Part shown: positions 1 to 7,276 of the stretch, one piece after another
Numbering within the stretch: position 1 is the stretch's first letter
How the letters are laid out: every line of letters starts with the position of its first letter
Assembly (NCBI RefSeq): GCF_008642275.1
Contig: NZ_CP029189.1
Location: 1,653,501-1,717,500 of the forward strand
Source: Streptomyces venezuelae
Lineage (GTDB): Bacteria > Actinomycetota > Actinomycetes > Streptomycetales > Streptomycetaceae
Direction: 5' to 3'
DNA length: 64,000 nucleotides
Program-made: the position numbers and the translations under genes
The notes under the pieces: model-generated
Database searches by the model: none
What the model was told of the DNA's origin: nothing
What the model saw: the letters and a program-made list of their open reading frames with translations, nothing else

Positions 1-1
1 C

Positions 2-553
2 GAGCTCAACCTGGCCTCGGACCTGTTCGCGACCGGGGATCCGGGCGGTGCGCGGGACCTGGCGCAGGAGGTGGTGGACGAGTACATGAAGGTGCCGGGT
101 GAGCGGCACCCGTACACCCTGGCGGCCGTGAACAACCTGGCGGTCTTCCACTGGGGCACGGGCGCGGCGGAGACGGCGGAGACGATGCTCCGCCAGACGA
201 TACGGGGCATGCGGGACGTGCTCGGCGACAACCACCCGCACACCGTGTTCGCCCATCTCAACCTGGCCAACACGCGGGCCGACCTGGGCGATCCGGAAGG
301 CGCTCTGGAGCTGGAGCGGCTCGCGGTGATGCGGCTGCGCGAGGTGCTCGGGGCGCACCATCCCGAGACCCTGGCGAGCAGTTCCAACATGGCGGTCAGT
401 CTGGACTCGATGGGCCGCAAGGAAGAGGCGGCCCGGCTGCGGGCGGAGGCGGTGTCCGAGCTGACCCGGCTGCTCGGCGAGGACCACAGCCTGACCCGGT
501 ACGCACGCGACGAGCGGCGGGTCCACCGCGACCTGGAGCCTCTCGCCGTCTGA
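2..553 (+). CDS. TPR protein, FxSxx-COOH system type (3' part)
   Basis: The reading frame is open from the window edge, so only the last 183 residues are visible. They contain about three 42-residue kinesin-light-chain-type TPR repeats, each opening with an LGxxHPxT-like phrase (LGDNHPHT, LGAHHPET, LGEDHSLT), and end in RRVHRDLEPLAV. This spacing and the C-terminal phrase match the Streptomyces TPR proteins annotated as FxSxx-COOH system components, which normally carry an NB-ARC ATPase domain upstream, outside this window. Such TPR arms serve in protein recognition. The next gene downstream, 73 nt away on the same strand, is a SLATT-type membrane protein, so the two may be co-transcribed. 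TPR assignment is firm; the FxsT-like label rests on remembered family resemblance. Confidence 0.8.
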   Translation, partial: ELNLASDLFATGDPGGARDLAQEVVDEYMKVPGERHPYTLAAVNNLAVFHWGTGAAETAETMLRQTIRGMRDVLGDNHPHTVFAHLNLANTRADLGDPEGALELERLAVMRLREVLGAHHPETLASSSNMAVSLDSMGRKEEAARLRAEAVSELTRLLGEDHSLTRYARDERRVHRDLEPLAV

Positions 554-626
554 TCCGACGGCGGGCGGCGGATGCTCCGCGACCGCGGGGTGCCCGCCGC
601 CCGCCACCCGACAGCAGGGGGGCGCT

Positions 627-1535
627 GTGACCGACAGCATGACCTTTCGAAACGAGGACCTGCCGGCCCTCTTCCACCACACCGACCAGGCGGCGGTCTC
701 CCGGCAGCGGGAGTCCACCCAGGCCACCCGCGCGCAGCTGCTGCTGCTGGTCGCGGCCGCGGCGGCCGCCGCGCTGCCGGCCGGGCCGAAGCTGGGCTCG
801 GTGTACCTCTTCGGGCTGCTGAGCGTGCTCTCGTACGCGGGGGTGCTGGGCGTGGGAATGCGGGCGACCCGGCGCCGGGCCCGCCCGCAGTGGCAGCTCA
901 ACCGCAGTGCGGCGGAGTTCATCAAGTCCCTGGCCTGGCGGTACGCGGTGCACGGGGCGCCGTTCGGCAGTGAGGTCGCCGCGCCCGAGGCGACGTACCG
1001 CACCCGGCTGGAGGCGGGTCTGGGGGAGCTGCGGAAGATGGGCTGGGAGGATCCGCGGGCCGCCGGTTCGGTGCCGGAGGGCGGGGAGATCACCGGTGCG
1101 ATGCAGCGGCTGCGCGGGATGGACTACCAGGCGCGGCGCGAGACGTACGTCCGGGACCGGCTGATCGAGCAGCGCAACTGGTACCGGCGGCGCACGGAGG
1201 TGTCCCGGCGGGCGACGAACCTGTGGTCGTGGACGATCGTGCTGCTGACCTGCCTGGCGCTGCTGTTCGCGCTGCTGGGGGCGTTCGGTTCGGGTCCGGG
1301 GCCGAGGCTGACCGCGCTGCTGAGCGCGGCGGCGGCGGCCGGGATCGCCTGGAACGAGGTGCGCCGCCACCATCCGCTGATCGAGGCGCACACCCTGATC
1401 GAGCAGGATCTGGCGGCGATGATGGTCGTGATGCAGACGACGATCACCGAGTCCCAGTGGGCCTCGTCGGTGTACGAGACCGAGCGGTACGTGTCGCCGC
1501 AGCACACGGACTGGCTGGCCCGGCACAGCAGTTGA
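627..1535 (+). CDS. DUF4231 (SLATT-type) membrane protein
   Basis: A 302-residue membrane protein starting at GTG behind a purine-rich AGGGGGG tract. It has two hydrophobic pairs: about residues 37-52 and 57-77, and about 195-220 and 228-245. The second pair is preceded by the DUF4231 signature region (RLIEQRNWYRRRTE) and followed by a helix with VRRHHPLIEAH. DUF4231 belongs to the SLATT class of two-TM proteins described as predicted pore-forming effectors in nucleotide-centred conflict systems, often encoded beside SLOG nucleotide sensors. Here a SLOG-like gene lies convergently 15 nt downstream and a TPR protein upstream, which fits that context. Function here is inferred from family and neighbours only. 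Confidence 0.85.
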   Translation: MTDSMTFRNEDLPALFHHTDQAAVSRQRESTQATRAQLLLLVAAAAAAALPAGPKLGSVYLFGLLSVLSYAGVLGVGMRATRRRARPQWQLNRSAAEFIKSLAWRYAVHGAPFGSEVAAPEATYRTRLEAGLGELRKMGWEDPRAAGSVPEGGEITGAMQRLRGMDYQARRETYVRDRLIEQRNWYRRRTEVSRRATNLWSWTIVLLTCLALLFALLGAFGSGPGPRLTALLSAAAAAGIAWNEVRRHHPLIEAHTLIEQDLAAMMVVMQTTITESQWASSVYETERYVSPQHTDWLARHSS

Positions 1536-1541
1536 CCTCGG

Positions 1542-1569
1542 GGGCGTGGCTCAGTCCCGGGCCACGCCC
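1542..1569. terminator. Bidirectional hairpin between convergent genes
   Basis: Inverted repeat GGGCGTGGC / GCCACGCCC (9 bp, 10-nt loop). The loop contains the TCA complement of the stop codon of the minus-strand gene, so the hairpin serves the end of the SLATT gene on the plus strand and overlaps the end of the SLOG-like gene. Confidence 0.5.
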
Positions 1570-2030
1570 TCGCGCCAGATGACGGTGACCGGTTTGCCGA
1601 GGGCCCGCGCGTAGGCGACGATCTCGGCGGTGCCGCCGTGCCCGCGGGCGGGCTGGCCGTCCCAGACGGCGACGAGCCGGTCGCAGGAGTCGGCGATGTA
1701 GGTGCCCGCGGCGTAGTAGGCCTCGTCCGTGGACCGGGCGAAGTCCATCCGGACCTCCTGGGTGGCCCGGTTCTTCAGGCCCTGGTAGCGGGCGCGTGCC
1801 TCGACGCCCTCGAAGGTGTTCTCGTAGTCGCCGCTGGGGATCACCACGGTCAGGTCGGCGCCGTTTTCGAGGGCTATGGCGGCGAACAGCTGGTCCGCTC
1901 CCTCGGCGAGGCTGGAGAAGGCCTCCAACGGCCCGTCGTGGCAGCCCAGTACGGCTCGCAGACCGCTCTCCACATGGCCGAGCACCGAGTCCGGAATGGC
2001 TCGGTGCCCGGTCACGCCGATTCGTTTCAT
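1551..2030 (-). CDS. SLOG-like nucleotide-binding protein
   Basis: A 159-residue Rossmann-like protein. The N-terminal strand reads MKRIGVTGHR, a segment SSLAEGADQLFA follows at about 38-49, and a GGTAE motif lies at 132-136 with VAVWDG just before it. This order (VTGHR, then S-AEGAD, then GGT-E) is characteristic of SLOG/LOG-like and DprA-like nucleotide-ligand binders. The start is the ATG preceded by GAGG 11 nt upstream; an earlier in-frame ATG at 2057 is possible. The gene is convergent with the DUF4231 gene. By family knowledge SLOG domains sense or generate nucleotide-derived signals for SLATT effectors. That link is inference here, because the genes are convergent rather than in one operon. 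Confidence 0.75.
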   Translation of the reverse strand: MKRIGVTGHRAIPDSVLGHVESGLRAVLGCHDGPLEAFSSLAEGADQLFAAIALENGADLTVVIPSGDYENTFEGVEARARYQGLKNRATQEVRMDFARSTDEAYYAAGTYIADSCDRLVAVWDGQPARGHGGTAEIVAYARALGKPVTVIWREGVARD

Positions 2031-2127
2031 GCAGTAACCAGCCTCCCCCGTGGACATGGCCGCCTGGAACATCCTCCCAGAAGGCGGGAGGACGTCCAGG
2101 GGTGCGGCGGGGGCACGTGGGTCGTCG

Positions 2128-3024
2128 TCAGTAGACGCTGACCCCGTAGGCGCCCAGGGCCTCGACCACGGGCTGGAAGAAGGTCGTCCCGCCCGAGGAG
2201 CAGTTGCCGCTGCCGCCGGAGGTGAGGCCGACGGCGCGGGTGCCGGAGTAGAGCGGGCCGCCGCTGTCGCCGGGTTCGGCGCACACGTTGGTGCGGATCA
2301 TGCCGTAGACGATGTCGCCGCCGCCGTAGTTGACGGTGGCGTTGAGGCCGGTGACCCGGCCGCTGTGGATGCCGGTGGTGGAGCCGCGCCTGGTCACGGA
2401 CATGTTGACCGTGGCGTTCACGGCGCTGGTGATGTCCTGGCTGCCGACGGTCCCGGGGGGCACGGGCGTGTTGCTGGCGTACTTGATGAGGCCGTAGTCG
2501 TTGGTCGGGAAGCTGGATCCGGTGGTGGTGCCGAGGACGGTGGTGCGGGCGGAGTTGGTCCACCAGGTGCCCGCGCCGTCGGTGCAGTGTCCGGCGGTGA
2601 GGGCGTAGTAGTTGGTGCCGCTGCGTACGTTGAAGCCGAGGGAGCAGCGCCAGCTGTTCGCGTAGATGGCGTCGCCGCCGGACACCAGTTTGGTGAGCTT
2701 GCCGGGGATGCGTTCGATGCGCAGGGCTCCGACGTCGGCTCCGGCTTCGCGCTTGATTCTCGCGATTGCGGCTTCGGAGACCGTGGAGTCGGCGGAGACC
2801 ACGAGGGTTCCGGTGGCGGGGTCGGTGTGCCAGGCGGTGCCCGCCACGTTGGCGCGCAGGACGGATGCGCCGGCCGAGGCGAGCCGGTCGGCGCTGAACG
2901 CCGTGTCGCCGCCGTCCCGTCCGGAGTCCGCGCTCGCGGCCGTGGGGACGGCGAGCGCCGCGGCGGCGGCCAGGCCGGTGGCCGCCGCGAGCAGCCTGGT
3001 ACGGGTCATGCGCTTGATCCTCAC
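2128..3024 (-). CDS. sprB: Streptogrisin B-like serine protease (S1 family)
   Basis: A 298-residue secreted chymotrypsin-like protease precursor. GTG was chosen as start because AGGAGG lies 7 nt upstream. Residues 1-32 form a signal peptide ending TAASA, 33-113 the propeptide, and the mature enzyme probably begins at Val114 (VSGGDAIY), giving 185 residues, the length of S. griseus protease B. The catalytic triad is His146 (TAGHC), Asp176 (NDYG) and Ser254 (GDSGGP). Cys pairs around CSLGF/GHC and VCAEP/GNC match the family disulfides. It is probably exported by Sec and activated autocatalytically for extracellular protein degradation. It stands alone between divergent or unrelated genes. Confidence 0.95.
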   Translation of the reverse strand: MRIKRMTRTRLLAAATGLAAAAALAVPTAASADSGRDGGDTAFSADRLASAGASVLRANVAGTAWHTDPATGTLVVSADSTVSEAAIARIKREAGADVGALRIERIPGKLTKLVSGGDAIYANSWRCSLGFNVRSGTNYYALTAGHCTDGAGTWWTNSARTTVLGTTTGSSFPTNDYGLIKYASNTPVPPGTVGSQDITSAVNATVNMSVTRRGSTTGIHSGRVTGLNATVNYGGGDIVYGMIRTNVCAEPGDSGGPLYSGTRAVGLTSGGSGNCSSGGTTFFQPVVEALGAYGVSVY

Positions 3025-3204
3025 TTCTCGTCCTCCTGGAGAGGGTCGGGGGCCGGCGGTCGTGGGGGTGCCAGGGCCCGTGAGGCGCAGCCTGGGGCAG
3101 GGCGGGCGCGTGCGTTTGGCCGTGCCCCTGACAAGCGCTGTCGGGAGTGTCCTGTCGTCGGATACCGGCCGCAAGAGCGGCTTTCGGCCTCCGCGCGCCG
3201 TGTT

Positions 3205-3807
3205 TCACCGTGGGGTGCGGGGGGTTCCGGGGCGGTGGCGGAGGCCGGGGGAAGAGGTCGTCGAGGGCGCGGTCGGAGGGCGCGGCGGAGCCCGGTCGGG
3301 ATCCACGGTGATCGCGCCCCGCGCCTCGGATATGCCGGTCCGCGGGCGGCGGAGGGGGCGTCGGCGGTGCCCGTGGGCGCCGCCGGAGCGGACGGCCGGC
3401 TTCGCGCCGACGCGGTCCGCCACCTGCCGGGTCCTGCCGTGTACGTACGAGGGGACGCGCCCCGGCGGCGCGGCCGCGGCGGCGTCCGGGCGGGCCTCGG
3501 CCTCCGTGGAGGCGGGTCCGGAGCCTTCGGGCCGGATCACGAGGGGCCCGCCGGCTTCGGAGCGGAGCGCGGACGGGACGGGCGGGAGGGCTCCGGTGGC
3601 CGGGATCCGCCGGCCCGCGCCGGGCGCGCGGCCCCCGGGTACGCGGTGCTGGGGGCCGGCCGTCCGGGACGCGCCGCCGAGCCGGGCGCGCCTGGGCTCC
3701 GGAACGGCCGGAATTCGACCTTCCGGGTAGCCGGCGGGCCGGAGGCCACCGTCCGGCGCCTGGCGACCGTACGGGGCGGCGTGCGGATCGTCTGCGTCGT
3801 CGCTCAT
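3205..3807 (-). CDS. Hypothetical Pro/Arg/Ala-rich protein
   Basis: A 200-residue open frame beginning MSDDADDPHAAPYGRQAPDG with GGAAGGG-like purines (GGAAGGG) about 14 nt upstream. Going through its codons, third positions are roughly 85-90% G or C while second positions are mixed, the pattern of real Streptomyces genes; competing plus-strand frames lack it. No domain, signal peptide or membrane segment is recognised, and the composition (Pro, Arg, Ala, Gly) suggests disorder. It lies 77 nt downstream of the DUF5685 gene on the same strand and could be co-transcribed with it. It may be a species-limited protein or a decayed gene. Confidence 0.5.
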   Translation of the reverse strand: MSDDADDPHAAPYGRQAPDGGLRPAGYPEGRIPAVPEPRRARLGGASRTAGPQHRVPGGRAPGAGRRIPATGALPPVPSALRSEAGGPLVIRPEGSGPASTEAEARPDAAAAAPPGRVPSYVHGRTRQVADRVGAKPAVRSGGAHGHRRRPLRRPRTGISEARGAITVDPDRAPPRPPTAPSTTSSPGLRHRPGTPRTPR

Positions 3808-3884
3808 CCCGCTCAGCCCTTCCACACCGGTCCGGACGGGAATCCCCGCGTACGCCGTCCGGACCTGTGAAATCTGAAAGGGCC

Positions 3885-5180
3885 TCAGCAGCCGTCGCAG
3901 GGACAGCAGCAGCAATCGCCACACCCGCAGTCGCCGCAGCAGTCGCAACCGTCGCAGCAGTCGCCCGCGTCGCAGAGGGGCTCGCGCCGCTCCCGCGACC
4001 ACGGACCCTCGTACTCCGTGCAGCACATCTGGCAGGTGCAGAACAGCCCGATGGCCACCGCGCAGCCCGCCAGCAGCCCGCGGCGCGGCCGCTGCGGGGG
4101 CAGTCCGCCACCACCGCCACCACCGCCGGGCCCCATGGGCGGCGGCATGCCCGGACCACCGGGGGCCTGGGGGGCGTTCGGGGCATAGGGGTTGCCGCCG
4201 TACGGATTCCCGCCGTACGGGTTCGCTCCGTACGGGTTCGCTCCGTGCGGGCCCTCCACCGTGGGCCCGCCCGCGTACGGGTTGCCGCCCTGCCCGGCCG
4301 GGGCCGTCGCCGTGTGGCCGCAGCTCATGGTCCCGAAGGCCCGGTCCACCGAGGTGCGCAGTTCGTGTACGAGCAGCCTGTGGGCGAGCCCCGCGTCCGC
4401 GAACTCGACCTCGCCCAGTGCCAGCCTGATGCCCTGGAGGGCGTCGTCGCAGAGCCTGCGGGCCTCGGCGCGCGAGGTGCCGGTGGCGGTGAGCGGGTTC
4501 CAGGCGCCCGCCTCCGCGTCGGCGCCCTGGTCCTCCACCGCGTCCAGCAGGTGGGCGAGGCGGCCGAAGTACCGGCCGGCCTCGGCCAGCGCGCCGGCGT
4601 TGCCTGGCCGTCCGGCCAGCTGCGCGGTATGTGCGAAGGCTGCGGCCGTCGCGGTCTCCGTGGGCTCGGTCACCACGAGCACGGGGGTGCCGGGTCCCGC
4701 GAGCGTCTCGATGCCCGCCTGCCGGTCCACGGCGTCGACGAGCACGGCGGTGTCGAAGCCGAGCGAGGCCCCGGTGCGGGCTCCGGCCCGGTCCCAGCCG
4801 CGGGCCACCCTGCGCGCGGCCAGGGCGATCGGGGCGCGGGCCAACAGGCCGTCCCGGTCGGCGACGTGGTCGCGCACCTTGGCGGAGGCGAGCACGAGCG
4901 AGACGGCGGCGGCGAGTCGCGCACCCTCGCCCTGGGCCACGGAGGCGGTGCGCATCCCGCGCAGCGGGCAGGGGCCCGCGGTGCGCCGGTCCTCGGGTGC
5001 GGTGCCCGACTGAGCCTCCGTCAGAACGGAGACGAGCAGCCCGTCATAGTTCGTCACGATCCGGGCGAACTGCCCGTGATCGCCCCTAAGTGCCAGGCAC
5101 AGCCCGCACAGATGGGCCATCCACTCCGCCTTGAAACGGTCTCCCAGCCGGTGCGTGCAAGGTCTGACTATGCCGAACAA
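3885..5180 (-). CDS. DUF5685 family protein with Cys-rich tail
   Basis: A 431-residue protein starting MFGIVRPCTHRLGDRFKAEW, the DUF5685 opening, with a CGLC pair at 25-28. The first 290 residues are an all-helical-looking conserved domain. A linker follows with repeated NPYG units, then a poly-Gly/Pro stretch, then a hydrophobic segment (GLLAGCAVAIGLF) that could be a membrane anchor. The last 60 residues contain 19 cysteines, many as CC or CCCC. The family is widespread in Streptomyces but of unknown function; the tail suggests metal binding or extensive disulfides. It is divergent from the sepF-like gene with 285 bp between them. Confidence 0.85.
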   Translation of the reverse strand: MFGIVRPCTHRLGDRFKAEWMAHLCGLCLALRGDHGQFARIVTNYDGLLVSVLTEAQSGTAPEDRRTAGPCPLRGMRTASVAQGEGARLAAAVSLVLASAKVRDHVADRDGLLARAPIALAARRVARGWDRAGARTGASLGFDTAVLVDAVDRQAGIETLAGPGTPVLVVTEPTETATAAAFAHTAQLAGRPGNAGALAEAGRYFGRLAHLLDAVEDQGADAEAGAWNPLTATGTSRAEARRLCDDALQGIRLALGEVEFADAGLAHRLLVHELRTSVDRAFGTMSCGHTATAPAGQGGNPYAGGPTVEGPHGANPYGANPYGGNPYGGNPYAPNAPQAPGGPGMPPPMGPGGGGGGGGLPPQRPRRGLLAGCAVAIGLFCTCQMCCTEYEGPWSRERREPLCDAGDCCDGCDCCGDCGCGDCCCCPCDGC

Positions 5181-5465
5181 GCTGCTTCCCCCGTGTGTCG
5201 TACGCGTGCCTGCCGGGCATCGTATCGACCCGCTCGTTTCACCCGTACGTCCGCGTCACTCACCCGTAAGGCCGCGGCGGTCGTATTTTCACTCAGTCAG
5301 CAGTGGTAGCCACCAGGATCCTTGACCGTGCAACGGATGTTCTGCACCAGTACCGTCACGAAACCCCTGCGCGGCGACTATCCACTTGGCGCGTTGTCAG
5401 CATCATGGACGAGCATAGGGGCAGCGGAGAGAAGACAGACTGACCGCGGTGAAAGGAGGCAGTCC

Positions 5466-5915
5466 ATGGGTTCGGTGCGCAAGGCGAGTGCCTGGCTGGG
5501 TCTCGTGGAGGACAGCGACGACGAGCGCTACTACGACGACGACTACGCGGAGGCCGCCCAGGGTTCGGTGGCCGGCCCCGGCGAGCAGTGGGTCACCGAC
5601 CCGCGGGTCCGGGTGGCCTCCGAGTCGGCCGTGGAGCACGGCCGTCGCATCGCGACGGTCACCCCGGACGGTTTCCGTGACGCGCGGGGCATCGGCGAGC
5701 TGTTCCGTGACGGGGTCCCGGTGATCGTCAACCTGTCGTCGATGGACCCGGGCGACGCGAAGCGCGTCGTCGACTTCGCGGCGGGACTGACCTTCGGGCT
5801 GCGCGGTTCGATCGAGCGGGTGGCGACCAGGGTCTTCCTCCTGACCCCGGCCGACACCCAGATCGTCAGCGGCGAAGCGGGCGGCCGCTCACGCGACTTC
5901 TTCAACCAGAGCTGA
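5466..5915 (+). CDS. sepF: SepF-like cell division protein
   Basis: A 149-residue SepF-family protein, which in Gram-positives links FtsZ to the membrane. The N-terminus has an amphipathic segment ([13 protein letters not shown]) and an acidic, Tyr-rich linker ([12 protein letters not shown]). The C-terminal half carries the SepF fold with [19 protein letters not shown] and [13 protein letters not shown]. The start is clear: AAAGGAGG lies 7 nt upstream of ATG. Because there are no fts genes around it, this is probably one of the SepF-like paralogues that streptomycetes carry outside the division cluster rather than the cluster copy. Such paralogues affect polar growth and FtsZ placement. Its end is 9 nt from the convergent acyl-CoA dehydrogenase gene. 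Confidence 0.9.
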   Translation: MGSVRKASAWLGLVEDSDDERYYDDDYAEAAQGSVAGPGEQWVTDPRVRVASESAVEHGRRIATVTPDGFRDARGIGELFRDGVPVIVNLSSMDPGDAKRVVDFAAGLTFGLRGSIERVATRVFLLTPADTQIVSGEAGGRSRDFFNQS

Positions 5916-5924
5916 GCAGGGCTC

Positions 5925-7097
5925 TCACCGGAAGGCGTCCAGGCCGGTGAGCGCCTTGCCCAGCACCAGCTGGTGCATCTCGACGGTGCCCTCGTAGGTG
6001 AGGACCGATTCGAGGTTGGTGGCGTGCCGCATGACGGGGTATTCGAGGGAGATCCCGTTGGCGCCGAGGATGGTCCGCGCGGTGCGGCAGATCTCGATGG
6101 CCTCGCGGACGTTGTTGAGCTTGCCGAAGCTGATCTGCTCCGGCCGCAGGGTGCCCGCGTCCATCCGCCGGCCCAGGTGGTGGGCGAGCAGGACGCCCTT
6201 GTGGAGTTCCAGGGCCATGTCCGCCAGCTTGGCCTGGGTGAGCTGGAAACCGCCGATCGGCCGGCCGAACTGCTCCCGCGTCCTCGCGTAGTCGAGCGCG
6301 GACTCGAAACTGGCCCGCGCCGCGCCCATGGATCCCCAGACGATCCCGTACCGCGCGTGGCTGAGGCAGCCCAGCGGCCCCTTGAGCCCGGTGACCAGCG
6401 GCAGCACCGCGTCGGCGGGCAGCCGTACGTCGTCCATCACCAGCTCGCTCGTGACGCTGGCCCGCAGCGACCACTTGTGCTTGATCTCCGGCGCGGAAAA
6501 ACCGGGGGTGTCGGTGGGCACCGCGAATCCGCGGATCCCCTCGTCGGTCTGCGCCCACACCACGGCGACCGCCGCGACGGAGCCGTTGGTGATCCACATC
6601 TTGCGGCCGTTCAGCACCCAGTCGGTGCCCTCGCGCTTGGCGTGGGTGCGCATCGCCGCGGGGTCCGAACCCACATCGGGCTCGGTCAGCCCGAAGCAGC
6701 CGATCAGCTCACCCGCGGCCATACCGGGGAGCCAGCGCTGCTTCTGCTCCTCGGAGCCGTACTTCCAGATCGCGTACATAGCGAGCGAGCCCTGCACCGA
6801 GACGAGCGAGCGGATCCCGGAGTCGGCGGCCTCCAGCTCCATGCAGGCCAGCCCGTACTGCACGGCGCTGGCGCCGGCGCACCCGTAGCCCTCCAGGGAC
6901 ATGCCGAGCGCCCCGATGCCGCCGAGTTCCCGGGCCAGCTCGCGGATCGCGGGCAGCTCGCCGCTCTCGTACCACTGGGCGATGTTCGGCAGCACCCGGT
7001 CGGCGGCCCAGGCGCGGACGGTGTCCCGGACGGCGAGCTCCTCGGGCCCGAGGAGCTCGTCGAGCCCGAGCGGATCATGGGGCAGGAACGCGGACAC
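5925..7097 (-). CDS. Acyl-CoA dehydrogenase (glutaryl-CoA dehydrogenase-like)
   Basis: A 390-residue flavoenzyme oxidising acyl-CoA to enoyl-CoA. The frame stays open far upstream, but a GTG with GGGAGG at 5-10 nt upstream marks the start (VSAFLPHDPLGLDELLG). The N-terminal helical domain is followed by the flavin/acyl-CoA middle strand motif FGLTEPDVGSDP and WITNGS. The C-terminal helical domain ends with TYEGTVEMHQLVLGKALTG, whose Glu is the usual catalytic base. The closest family type is glutaryl-CoA dehydrogenase, which also decarboxylates, because of the ARTREQFGRPIGGFQLTQ and YEGT context; exact substrate is not provable from sequence. Confidence 0.93.
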   Translation of the reverse strand: MSAFLPHDPLGLDELLGPEELAVRDTVRAWAADRVLPNIAQWYESGELPAIRELARELGGIGALGMSLEGYGCAGASAVQYGLACMELEAADSGIRSLVSVQGSLAMYAIWKYGSEEQKQRWLPGMAAGELIGCFGLTEPDVGSDPAAMRTHAKREGTDWVLNGRKMWITNGSVAAVAVVWAQTDEGIRGFAVPTDTPGFSAPEIKHKWSLRASVTSELVMDDVRLPADAVLPLVTGLKGPLGCLSHARYGIVWGSMGAARASFESALDYARTREQFGRPIGGFQLTQAKLADMALELHKGVLLAHHLGRRMDAGTLRPEQISFGKLNNVREAIEICRTARTILGANGISLEYPVMRHATNLESVLTYEGTVEMHQLVLGKALTGLDAFR

Positions 7098-7194
7098 GGG
7101 GCCTCCCGGCGGCCTGAGACAGAACCTAGCAGCGCGAGTTTTGCGCTTGCCCGAAGCTATTCGCCCGCGCCGGGCAAATCCAGCCCCCCCATTG

Positions 7195-7247
7195 CAGCCC
7201 CGCCGGCGATCGAGGCGCGGGGGTCCGGGGGCGGCGCCCCCGGCAAC
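7195..7247 (-). repeat. Dispersed intergenic hairpin element, copy A
   Basis: The element reads, on the plus strand, a CAGCCCCGCCGGCG core, then GAGGCGCGGGGGTCCGGGGG, and ends in a hairpin CCGGGGGC/GCCCCCGG at 7225-7243. It sits 34 nt past the stop codon of the minus-strand MFS gene. Two relatives occur at 47069-47136 and 52814-52925. It probably acts as a terminator for the MFS gene. Confidence 0.75.
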
Positions 7248-7276
7248 GGCGCCGCACCCGGCGGCACCGGACGGCG

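Noticed and set aside
2027..4186. 719-residue minus-strand frame covering the protease gene
   Set aside because: Shadow of sprB and the DUF5685 gene; Arg/Pro-rich without conserved features.
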